From Thelonectria olida (taxonomy: Eukaryota; Ascomycota; Sordariomycetes; Hypocreales; Nectriaceae), in assembly GCA_020736575.1 (NCBI GenBank), contig JAGPYM010000049.1, positions 122,683 through 186,682 on the forward strand: a stretch of DNA of 64,000 nucleotides, in the 5' to 3' direction. Each line of letters begins with the position of its first letter. Within the stretch, counting starts at the first letter, position 1. The translations under genes were made by a program, and so were the position numbers. The notes beneath the pieces were generated by a model that was given only the letters and a program-made list of their open reading frames with translations, was not told the DNA's origin and did no database searches. Below, one piece after another: positions 10,631 through 21,279 of this stretch.

Positions 10631-10686
10631 CTTTTACAGGGGCAGGCGACAATTGAGGGTACACGACAGTTAATAATAGAAGAGTA
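10631..10686 (-). repeat. Repeat X, copy 2 (inverted relative to copy 1)
   Basis: This is the reverse complement of 1343-1399 with several transitions. It ends at the TA (10685-10686) that in copy 1 is the insertion site of a Fot1-type element. Here the next base begins sequence from deep inside the transposase C-terminal region, so the element end is missing at the same junction. Confidence 0.6.
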
Positions 10687-10934
10687 GGGCGAATCGTCGA
10701 AAAGTGTTGGTCAAGGAAGGTCGGAGCGACCGGTGTTCGGCGCTGTGGAGTATGCGGCAAGACCGGGCATAACGCAAGAACATGCCAGATAGTTGTTTTA
10801 ATATCTGGGGAAGAATATAGTGAGTAGTTTCAATTGATTAAATAGTTTGTTGTGCTTTTATAGCGCTTTCTATCTAAAGAGGTTGGAATTTTTGACCGGC
10901 ATACTTGTCCGACCGGCATGCTTATTATGTACGT
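10687..10934 (+). mobile_element. Fot1-type element, internal-deletion relic
   Basis: Only the 3' end of a plus-strand element remains. Codons at 10741-10827 encode the terminal CCHC knuckle and tail (RRCGVCGKTGHNARTCQIVV, stop TAG), matching the C-termini of the copies at 19.5 kb and 47.5 kb. The 3' untranslated part and terminal repeat follow. A unit beginning GACCGGCAT recurs at 10894 and 10911 (17-bp period), followed by ACGT and TA (10935-10936). The 5' terminal repeat and most of the gene are gone. Confidence 0.8.
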
Positions 10935-11099
10935 TATTATTGTTGAACAGAAGGCATATGCTGGGGTGTCACGTGCGCGTCAAGGGTCTTATGATGAACA
11001 GCAGATCTTTCAGGGGCAGAAACTTAACAACAACACACAACATGAATACACTGATTTGGATCAATGGACCGAATACACGTACTGTCTGACAATAGCCGG

Positions 11100-11255
11100 T
11101 CTGATCTTGACATTATCGTTATGGGACGCGAACCGGATGCTTCGGGCGGGGGACATCATCGTCCCCTGCATAAAATAGTAAGAACGATGAGGGTAATAGA
11201 ATCGGAGTAGTAAAATTGTGATATGGAATGGCAGGAGGAAGGTGAGGGAGTGACT
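11100..11255 (+). pseudogene. LINE ORF1 5' fragment
   Basis: About 150 bp match 1617-1765, including the codons for GREPDASGGG. The copy carries a TAG where the longer copy has an open codon (ATAAAATAG against GTAAAAGAG), and it stops abruptly after GAGGAAGGTGAGG. A 5' fragment without the 3' end is the reverse of what target-primed reverse transcription leaves, so this is a rearrangement or recombination product. Confidence 0.7.
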
Positions 11256-14200
11256 GAAAGCAAAGACAGGAATCTATTCCATTTCTCTTTCAAAGACGGC
11301 CGTTAATACTAACGACGAATTTTCCGCCGCTACTTGATCAATGGGGACCTCATATTTGTATGCATACGTTTGAGGATGTCCATTTCTAGACGGTTTGCCA
11401 AATACAGGCATATCATCCAGAACCAGCTTAGAGGTCGCTGTTATTTCATGCAAGGTTGGATAACATTGATAATTTTAGGATAAGATTATCAAGGGCCTGA
11501 TATAGACTTCTATGCTTAGGGTCGTGCCCAAGTTACAGTACGGTACGGAAGTTTTCACACTATAATGTAGTTTTAGGGCACTTGCACATATGTATAATGC
11601 AGGCAGAATCATGTAGAATTATCAGATTTGAACCCAGCACTTGCAGCACATCCTGGACAGTAGTATAATTCAGTGCTAATTCTCATCCAACCGATATATT
11701 CAACACTATCGGTCGACATAATCTCAACGCGCCGTCCACAGGCATTGAAACATAATCAATTCCACTCTCGCTTCCGTTCCGCTTTCGTAACTTAATAATA
11801 AATGAGAGCCTTAAAGGTGCTTTATTAACTCGGGCCCAGGTATTGCTTAACAAGCGATTGGCCATAGTGCGCTTGGGATATAAACCGAGTAATAATTAGC
11901 GAGGATTAGCGAGGGATGGATGAGCTGCTCATATAACCTTATCATGCATATACTATATAGTACTGTATGTAACAACGGGTTCTTTATAGATAAAATATGT
12001 CCTCTACAGAGTTGAGAAATGAACTCCTAGTATAGGAGTGTCCAAAACCAGCCTGGCGCGTATTATTTCTCGATATACAAACTGGAAGTGGAATTGACTG
12101 CAACTGAGTTCTAATACATATCGAGTATATATATACTGGATTGTACATATATATGCTCGAAACTCAGCTGCGTTCCAAGACGATCGTAAGGCCAGGATCT
12201 TGCAGTCTTATATTAGCGTATTATATATACCTCACCCCGCCAGGATTACGTTACTCTATTTCCCTTGGTTGAGAATGGCTCAAAGCAGGACCTCATTCGG
12301 CTCTCGCCCGCTAGTAATCAAATCAGATTTGCTTGATGGCCATGCGAGCTGGATTTGCCCAGTCTTCAGGCGGACGAAATGCGCAGCGGCAAAGTTGGAT
12401 GACTTCGATAACGAACATTATCTGAAGGGGGTCATTGAGTGCCTCAACAGTATCACGCAACGCCTGTAGACAGGAGAAATTCTGGAGGACAGTGAATCCG
12501 AGCAGGAGATTTGAGGAGACATGGGACTGTCCTCGAGGCTTTGTACTGTTCTGGGCATTTTACCGAGCTTGATACTATACGTGTTGTAGTGATTTCCATA
12601 CGTCAATACTATTCTAGCCGTTTCTGTCGTGATTATCGATCCAGTATTCTCTTCTTATCTATATATTTTATCTGTCTTAACTTCAGTCTATAAAGGAGAT
12701 ACCTCCTTCTTTTACTCAAACCCCTAAGGGAGAGCGACGAGCTAAAAAGCTATAGTTTTATCCTAAAAATATATTAAAATAATTACCTTAAGCTTTTAAC
12801 TTATTAACTTCATTTAAAAGATTATTTAATATGACTATTATACTAGTTATTATATTTAATAATATTATTATAAGTTCTAACTTGCAGTGCTCTGCATATA
12901 GATGTAACAAGACACTCCCTATTAGCCGACCAGGCTCCACGTCGTAAGACTTACTCAAGTTGCTTGTAAACGTGCATGCCAAAAGGTTTGTTGTTTCTGT
13001 CCTTGACGGTCACTTCCCACGAGGCATCGTCATCGCGTTGTAAGGGATGCTAGGTCACTGCCCGAGCCTCGTATTTGGAAATCATAGTTCTCGCAAAAGC
13101 AATCCGCCTAGTCAAGGTTTTGAAGGCGTTGCTAAGCCTGCAACCACGAACATGTAATATCGGCCAATGAGACATATGCCGAGCCAAGTGACATGAGATC
13201 CTCAGCCACAAATCAATATATTGGAACCTTAGAGTATTATTTCCACTAGCTGCATTTCCTTCAGATACCCAAGACGTGCGTGGGCACATCGATCCGCTTA
13301 TACTCTATCTAGCTCACAAGTGGGGCATTACCACATCATGCCACACATCATCACAATGAGTTCTCCTACCAAGTGTCTGCTGCTTTTCGCGACCTTTGGT
13401 CCCTTTACCTTCGCTCTCCGTCCCTCCAACCACCCTCCTTGCAGGGCATAGGGACAAAAGGCCAACGGCCACTATGATCTCTTCATTCCTGAAACCCACA
13501 ATCCTATTCCGTACAAGGAGCTGTTAAATGGGATGAGAAGAAGGACTAGTACCAGCAGCATGTCAATGGTTCCGGGCATGGTTGTTATCGGCTATCTTCG
13601 TGCCCTGGCCAATACAGTGGCAAATAGAGGATTCATTAACCGTTCTGGCCGCAACATTAGCTACAATGAGATAGCCCAAGCCGCACACGTGTAGTATGGA
13701 ACTTTAGGGACGACAACGTCAGCAACTTCTCAAACCCCTCTGAAGCCAGTGCTCTAGCAGGTCTTTCTGATTCAGATTGTGATTGGCCCTACTCGCAAAA
13801 GGCAACCTGGTCTGGGCATCAACCTCGATATGTTCGCCGATGATGCCGTCCAGTTCAGATCAAGATCACCTGCCTCGCAGCTCCGACTCGCAATGGCGGA
13901 GGGGTAGGAGATAATGCCAACTAGAATAAGACATTGCTCAAATAATTGCTCTCGGCCTCGAAGACTGTAAGACCTTGACTCTAATGGGTACTGCTGGGCA
14001 CCATCACCAGCGCCACAATGATTCTAAAGCCACGAATCCTAACTTAGGTTCGGTAATAATGGAGTCATTTGGTCTCTTGCCCAGTGCGCCAATATATTTG
14101 GCATGCTGGGTCGATATGGTAAGAACGGACTGGGCACCTTGCATGTCGAGGATGTGGCAAAGTTTCATCTCGACGAGGACTGGTGGAAAGGCTACTGGAG

Positions 14201-15797
14201 GAGACAGCTGCCATACTACTTCCCCAAGGCCAACAGCTACATTGACAGAGTGGCGCGCCACATTGGGTACCAGATTAAAAGACATTACCGCAGGGCGAAT
14301 ATACATTGTATTATTTTGAAGCAGATGTGGCGGTTTTTGACGTTTTACCTCTACGGGAACTTCTAGGTAGGTACAAGCTAAATCAGGAAGAGGGGAAGAA
14401 ACCACCGGACCTATAACCCCGTGCTATCTGCGCGAACAAGAAACCTACAGAAGAAAATGACCTAACTGCAGCTTGTGCTGCATTTTGGGAGGGTTAGCCT
14501 TCTCCTAGATAGCTGTAGTTGAATTCATCATTTGGCTCTTGACGGTTAGTGCCTCGTGGAGATTCTTGTATACTCCACAGGCATCAACCAGGTCTGCAGC
14601 CTTGCCCTTACAGTAGTTGGAGAAGATGACCCAGCCGTAAGACTGCATACCCGTGACATCCGTGGCGTTCAGGTGGCGGTAGGTCGTGGCATTTTACGGG
14701 ATCGTTTGCTCCTGGTGTCACGAACCCGTCCGACCCCAGTAATGATCAGGGGTCGTACTGGTAGCAGGACTTGCGCCCCCCCATTGTAGATTTCGAGTTT
14801 ATGACCGTGGCGAAGACGGCAGCACGTCAGACCACGGAGAAGAGGCAAGTGCCGGGGAAGCAGCCACCGATAGCAGTCTCGACGACGCTCAATATTGCCA
14901 AGACGGAACGTCGGAACGTGAACGAAAAGTATCTACAGAGTACAGGCAAATAATTATGAGCTTAGGCTCAATTCGACAGAAGAATACCACCTATGCCAGG
15001 CGGATGTGTTTCCCTGCTGTATTGTTCCGTAGCACTATTCGATGTGTCGAATAATACTCTGACCGCCATGGTGTCTTGGTTCCTGATCACTTAGAGTGCC
15101 GATATATCATGGTATTTCCAAGATCAAGACACAGTGCGCAATGCCATGAAACAAGGGAGACATCATCGTTGCTCCCTTAGCCAGGGAGCAACGCACTGAC
15201 CAGATCTGTGGACTGGCACATTAGAACAATACTAACGACTGGAGCCAGCCGCCTCAACCATAGCCTCGTAACAGAGGCGTGGCTGAACTGTCTTAGGCGG
15301 CGCCAGCACATACGTTCGGGGTGGTGCAGTAGTGGATTCCGCGAGCTCAATATGTGATAAAGGTAGATGTGTGTGATCAGCTAGTTAAAGGATAGGCACT
15401 ACTCTCTCTTCTCCTCCAAGCAGCATTGACGATATAATATTTAGTGGCTTGTACATGAGCAGCACTCATGCGAGTCACTCTTACGTACGAATTAAGTCAT
15501 CCTCTCGCATGATACTGCATGAGACACTGTAATATGCCCCGCTCGACCGCTCGACCGCTCACCATTATAGTGACTGGAAGCCTTGAGGAAGTCTATTGGA
15601 TGGGCTGAGAATACACCGTCCGGAGGCGCATATAAGGATGCCGTTATTCCTCCTAGAAAGAAGACTTCTGCTTCATCACCCGCTCACTCAACACCGCAAC
15701 CAGCAAAGCAATCTCTACAAGCCTCACATTTCTCTCAACAACGACCAAGCAGTCATTTTTGGCTCTTTTCCACTTTCAAAGCACCACCTCTACCAAA
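11256..15797. other. Gene-poor stretch, AT-rich around 11.9-13.0 kb
   Basis: I find no supported gene on either strand. The part near 12.7-12.9 kb is strongly AT-rich, as in RIP-affected DNA. Short frames such as 11683-11865 (minus), 12200-12469 (plus) and 14103-14366 (plus) look like fragments but match no family I know. The last ~200 bases hold the promoter of the small secreted protein gene. Confidence 0.4.
15631..15636 (+). promoter_or_regulatory. TATA-like box upstream of the secreted protein gene
   Basis: TATAAG within GGCGCATATAAGGATG, about 165 bases before the start codon. Pyrimidine- and CA-rich leader sequence follows, and the start context is CCAAAATG, which suits fungal initiation. 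Confidence 0.45.
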
Positions 15798-16089
15798 ATG
15801 AAGTTCACCGCCGCTCTCGTTGCCGCCCTCGCTTCCGTCACTGCTGCCGCCCAGGCATGCACGCCCGGCACCTATGCTTGCACTAACGATGCTACGGGCT
15901 GGCAAGTCTGTGATGTCTCTGGCCAGTTCGTGGTAAGTAGTTTCATGTATTAATGGTGTCGCTATAAAGAGATATGCTAATGATATATAATTCTAGTTCG
16001 CTGGATCTTGCCCTCCCGGCACCTCATGCCAGTTCTTCGAGGCTAGCAAGAGCCCCTACTGTGTTCCCCCTGGCTTCAAGATCCCTTAA
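15798..16089 (+). CDS. Small cysteine-rich secreted protein (candidate effector)
   Basis: Two exons (15798-15932 and 15997-16089) encode 75 residues. The 64-nt intron has a GTAAGT donor, a TGCTAATGA branch-like site and a TTCTAG acceptor, and splices in phase. The first ~20 residues (MKFTAALVAALASVTAAAQA) are a clear signal peptide with an AxA-type cleavage site. The mature part is about 55 residues with six cysteines (CTPGTYAC, WQVC, GSCPPGTSC, YC), enough for three disulphides. It therefore probably acts outside the cell. The pattern resembles small secreted proteins common in plant- and insect-associated Sordariomycetes, but I cannot assign a named family. The gene sits alone in repeat-rich DNA and shows no inactivating change. 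Confidence 0.85.
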
Positions 16090-18790
16090 GAGTCGAACCG
16101 TTTGATGAAGTTATATTGGCCGATTAGAAGAAGCGTATCAACACTCCCTTATCAGACGGATCTCCCCTATCCTTCTTGTCGCTCCTTTAGTGTATATTTA
16201 GTTCCTTCATACGTGTCCTAGCTCTTTTAGGGTTATGGGGGATGTATGAGCGATGATGATGATGGCTGACGGATGACGGATGGTACATGGGATGGCTTGG
16301 ACTCAGGTTTTACCATGGTACTATGATCTTGTGAGGTTTACACTCCTTCTTCAGGTTTACACGTACACTTTGCACGTTAAATAAATAATAAAAATCAGTG
16401 GGGATTCGCACAAAGTCTTAGTATATTTCAACCTTGGCCGTGCGTGCTTTGAAAATAATTGACCATCTAGAAAATAGGGAAGACTATCAACGATGCAAGC
16501 AACCCCCAACGAAAAACTGATACAGTGAACCGGTTGTTGTCAACTCAAGTTGCTAGCAACCCTGTTACAAATCTGATTCGTGCGGCGTCCACGGTGTATC
16601 CAGAGAGTTCGGCTCAAATTTTCTCTAGATTTTAAGCCGAAAGCGATAGCTACTACGACGGGTTCTTTGAGAATACACATAATTAAGCTTTTCTATCTGG
16701 TTCTTGCGATCGCTGCACTTGTTAGTAAAAGAAGCAGATGAAGAACCGAAGACCCACTGTTGAAACGAACAGTTTGGGATGGGCATAGACTAATAGTGTT
16801 TGTGATTTATTATATAAGACTCAATAATCCTTGAGAGCTGTTGATTCTGAAGTGCTCCGGGTCGGGAATGTCAGCAGCAAGCTGCTAATAGTCCTGGAGA
16901 GCCCCCGGGCGTCGATTCCGAATAATACCCGCTTGTTGCAGCTCACAGAACGAGAGGCTTCACACTGTAATCAAACAGGGAGTGCATGAAAAGTTATGAG
17001 AATTGCGTTTCGAGCTGTGCAATCAAGATGAGTTGTCTTGTAGGAGCTTTCGTATTGGTGCGCAGAGGATTACTCTGCAGGCAGTAGTGTGGGTCATGGA
17101 GCGAGACGGGCCTCGGGACAGCCAGTTGAAGATACAAGGACCGTGAGCCGAAGCTGAAGTCGCATTTGCCAGTATCATAGATATCCTTGTTAACCCGTCA
17201 AGGTTGATGGCATAGTGGAGTCGCCAACTGGTAAGGCAGAATCGTGAGCCCTCCCTGGCCCGGCCCTGCCTGACCCTGTCCCGACCGCAGAGCCTTGGCT
17301 CTTATAACGAAGACATCCGACTCTCAAGATACCTACGAATTCAAGCACAGGGATGAAGACAAGAATAAGATGTATTAAAAAATAGCATCTCGTGTTCGAG
17401 ATACAAGCAGTCCGTTCTTTACTCAAAGGCATACTTAACCTCATCGTGCGCGACTGTGGTCTCTTAGATTCCTAATGCTTGCGCCTCCTTTGCCCATTCG
17501 TCTCGGCCAAATGTTTTAACCATAAGATCCTCTGCCTCCTCGATTGCTCGCTTGCCCCGAAGATCCGCAAGTGTTATCCATATTAGAGCCCAAATGACCT
17601 TATACTGTATCTTTCTGCCCTAGCGTTGGACTTCTCCTAGACGCAAAACTTATACTCTAGACTCCTGCGGGCAGGCGCTCGCTTCTTTTGGGCTGGACCT
17701 GCCCGACCGGTGGTAGTCTGACGGCGTTTTTATTTCTTCACCAGGCAAGGCCTTGCCCTTCGGAAATGGATTTCAGAGTTGCCCGTCAGCAAGGTTCCAG
17801 GCTAAGACAAAATCGTTATTGTGGACGGGCAGTTAATATCCTGACCTTCATTGGGCTGGAAGGGTTGGTGTGTATATTCTATGAGATGCTGTTAATTGCG
17901 GAATCGCATAGACCATAAATGCGACAAGAGTGCACAAATCATTGCAATTGCTAATGCCCTGTGAGACCATGTGAAGGCAATGGGGCGCTTCCTGGTAAAT
18001 CTGGTAGGTGAAGCTGTAATAATGGCATATAAAATCGTTACCTAGTTACATATGCGGCATACGCAGGGCAGAGCGGCCACAGACCCATGGAACGGTCACG
18101 ACATACGGGCTTGATGGCGCCTTCCCGGACTGTCTACAACCCGCCCTGCTCCAAACCTACGCCAGGATATCATCAAGCTGGCATGCCTTCCTATAGGAGG
18201 AGGAGGGCACCGGACCTTTATGGACAGGGCGAAGATTAATCCAGTCGCGGATACGGGTCTTGGCAATAGCTACTTATCTCGGAAACATCGTTATACTCCT
18301 GAGCTATCCGAATCAAGCCAGGGCCACAAACGGCAAACGACTACCCCTCCTCCGGAACATAGTCCAGTAGAGATCGGTGTCGAGAGCCATGACAACACTC
18401 AGGTGCATATTCTGATAGTGAAGATAAGTGTGCAGTTTTGGTGCCCATGCCACGTCCACTAATAGCAGTTGGGGAAAACTAATCAGGGCTTATAATAAGT
18501 CTATTTGTTTGCCCAGATAGTCCGGCGGAACGACATAAGCTGGTGCAAGAAGTAGGAGGGATATTATTCATCATACGGAACCAAGCTGAGCTGGCTACCT
18601 CACTCTAGCTCCCACTACTATACTTTACCCAACTCAAACTAGACGCTAAATCTATAATAAAACTACTAAATATACCATTTAAGCATACAATAGGGTATTT
18701 TAATTCATCTTACCTATTTATTAATAGGTTTTTTCCTTATTGTTGTTATATTCGTCTTGTAAAGTTGTTGACCTCGCTGTCGACTCAAGT
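16090..18790. other. Gene-poor stretch
   Basis: Apart from the short minus-strand relic at 17464-17650, nothing is recognised. The sequence from 18640 to 18760 is AT-rich. GC-rich motifs such as CCTGCCCGAC recur near 17260 and 17700, but too few copies are present to call a repeat. Confidence 0.35.
17464..17650 (-). pseudogene. Short protein-coding relic of unknown family
   Basis: A minus-strand frame reads KVIWALIWITLADLRGKRAI and ends with FGRDEWAKEAQALGI and TAA. An in-frame TAG a few codons upstream separates it from LGEVQR in the same frame, which would fit a CAG-to-TAG change. The residue composition looks like real protein, but I do not know the family. It could be the C-terminus of a repeat-borne gene. 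Confidence 0.3.
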
Positions 18791-18900
18791 GTTGCAGCCA
18801 ATTAGAATTTAGCGGTCAAAATCTGGCCGTTTCGGAAAGGCGGGGCCGAAGTTCAGCCAATCACGAATTTCGCGGTCAAATCCATCCATTTTCGGAAGCG
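18791..18900 (+). repeat. Imperfect tandem direct repeat, about 60-bp period
   Basis: GTTGCAGCCAATTAGAATTT at 18791 and GTTCAGCCAATCACGAATTT at 18851 begin two related units, each continuing with GCGGTCAAA and ending in TTCGGAA. The pair lies ~400-500 bases upstream of the start codon of the repeat-borne gene at 19293 and may be part of its promoter or the end of the mobile unit. Confidence 0.6.
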
Positions 18901-19420
18901 TAAAGCAGCTAACCCACATAGAGCCTAGCGTATCATTCCAAGGGGCTTAGCCGAAAGGGAGGGAGACTCCTTGATTGCCCCTTAAGGTCTGTATTAGGTT
19001 TCTTCTTGGCCGCTTTATTGAGTGCGATAGAATTGCAGAATATGAATCCGGTCAGATTCATATTTTACTATTTGCGTTGCGAGAGAGGAGATATTTGTAT
19101 TGCGGGTATTCACAGTGTAGCCAACCCAGCCCGCCAAATAAAAGAGTATTCTCAAGCAAGGGCAGCGATCAGCACACGCTGCTATAGCAACCCGCAAAAG
19201 CAATAAAATAACAGGAATATCAAGAAGCAATCTACAGCATTAACATCAAGTAATTTCTAACACCCAATACTTTAACATCTCCTAGAGTTAATATGGAGAG
19301 ACCAACGAAGCGTGGACGACCACGCAAACATGCAACAGCTCAGGACAAAGCGACAGCAGATACTCAACGCAAACGGGAAAAGCGGCAGAGAGTAGCAGCT
19401 AGAGAGAGGGGCTTGCCATA

Positions 19421-21279
19421 ACGTATGTGATAAGCTTTTGTCCCAGACAAGCATGTGTCCCAAAAATATCGACCCTCAAGACAGAACATAGCATAAAAAC
19501 ATAACATAGCATTCAATCAATTGAAACTAATCACTATTCTCTTCTCCAGATATCTCAACAACAATCTGACATGTTCTTGAGTTATGACCAGCCTTACCAC
19601 ATATTCCACAGCGTCTTTCCCTCGCCGGCGCCGACCTTCTGTGACCACCACTTCTCCATAATTCGGCCATCACCTGCGCATTAACGTCTTTCTGATCAAT
19701 CTCATCCCTTCCCTCACCTACTGTCATCTTCCCTCCATTCCGTAGCCGGGTTTTTTTTACTCTACGCCGCTTGCTAAGAGTCTCATTTGCCTGTCGAAGG
19801 ATCTGGTTCTCGGACTTTAATAGGGCATTCTGATGCATTATTGCCTTCGTTCCCTTTGAAAGTGACTTAAGTGCCTCAAGAATTGATGCTGGGGAGCTAC
19901 TCTGATGCCGTCTCACTCGTCTTTCGAGGTATTCAGACTGTGAACTAGCTTCAAGCACCGTCTTTGGGGTCTTTGAGACCCAAGCGTCGGGGAGGCCAAC
20001 CTCCTCTCTAACCGGTGTTGGAGTCCGTAGCTGCACATCAAGCTTCGATATGACATTTTCTGGGTTCAAGGGAACAAGTCCGGCCCCTCGAAAACCTCCC
20101 TCAATATTACTCCTTGTCATCGCAGTTTCGTGGGCGGCATAAACGGCTGGGAAGAACTCAGTCTTTGAAACATGGTTATCGAGCATCTGATGAGATCCTC
20201 AATTTCTCGACCATATGCCTTTTTGAGCGGCCCAAAGCACCCGACATCAAGAGGCTGGAGTAGGTGAGACGAATGGGGCGGCATACACAGCGTGATGATG
20301 TGGTTGTCTTTGCAATATTTCTCAAAGTCGACCGAGTGGTGACTATCATGCCCATCGAGGATCAGAAGACGATAGCGACCGGTTGATCGCGTCTTAGTGT
20401 GTTGATCGAAGTGCTTCAGCCACTCAAGACCTGTATCATTGTCGGTCCAGCCATTGTGAGTTGTCGCAATAGCCCAGTCGCTGGGGAGGTTGCTTTCCCG
20501 GTACCAGCTGGCGAGGTGATATTGGCCCGCAACCACAATGAACGGCGCGATCGCCCAGCCTTCGGCATTGATCGCCTGAATAGCTGTAACCCATTCCCGG
20601 TTTCCAGGTTGCACTGATTTCGCCTTTCCACGTCTTTCTGAGCCCGTGACAACCATTCCGCTTGTAATGACGCCCATCATAAAGCCAGTCTCGTCAAAGT
20701 TGTAGATATCAGCTAGGTTGATACCGTATTTCGCGATTGTGTTCTCCACGAGCCTGAACCAATCACGAATAATGACTGGATCTTCGCATTTGGCCCTCTG
20801 ATAGTCGTATTTACGAAAGAAACGCGTTTTGAGGTCTGGTTGCCGCCTGACGAAGTTGGAAGCCCAGCGCTTGCCGACGGGTGACGCGTCGCGTTCGGCG
20901 AGCAGTCGATTGGCCATTTCTTCAACCCCACCCAGTCGCGGAGGAAATCCTCGCGAATCCAGGTCGAGAATGAACTGAACAATGATCTGCTCCTCTAGAT
21001 CGGATAGTTTCCGCGATTTAGGGATCCAATCGCATCGAGACTGCATGCCTTTCTGGCGGCGACCTAGCTTCTTACTGCAGACATTATATGTTGATGCAGC
21101 GCGTCGGATGCTTAATGATGGGTCATTTTGAAGGGCTTGAAGAGCAAGAAGGATATTACCCTCACTATTGAATTGAGACATGTTTGGCTGTTGAGAATTA
21201 ATTGATCAAACATAGATGATGTAGGTTGGTGGATTTTTGGGACACATGCTTGTCTGGGACATAAGCTTATCACATACGT
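19421..21279 (-). mobile_element. Fot1-type DNA transposon, 1859 bp, inserted in a coding exon
   Basis: The element starts ACGTATGTGATAAGC and ends GCTTATCACATACGT, flanked by TA (19419-19420 and 21280-21281). Each terminal repeat contains a ~14-bp unit twice with a 17-bp period: AAGCTTTTGTCCCA at 19432 and AAGCATGTGTCCCA at 19449 on the left, and TGGGAC-initiated units at 21238 and 21255 on the right. The transposase gene is on the minus strand. Both ends and the target duplication are intact, so the insertion is relatively recent. Confidence 0.9.
19527..21181 (-). pseudogene. Fot1-type transposase with one frameshift
   Basis: The gene starts at the ATG at 21181 (MSQFNSEGNILLALQAL) and would encode about 550 residues. 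Domains in order are N-terminal HTH, CENP-B-like HTH (RWASNFVRRQPDLKTRF), DDE core (NFDETGFMMG; LLILDGHDSHHS; LQPLDVGCFGPLK), a C-terminal coiled coil (ALLKSENQILRQANETL) and a CCHC knuckle (CGICGKAGHNSRTC). A single base is missing near 20180: the frame leaves at LIRCSIT and resumes as [15 protein letters not shown]. Everything else is intact, so this copy is one indel from being whole. Closest relative in the window is the copy at 45.9-47.6 kb. Confidence 0.88.
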
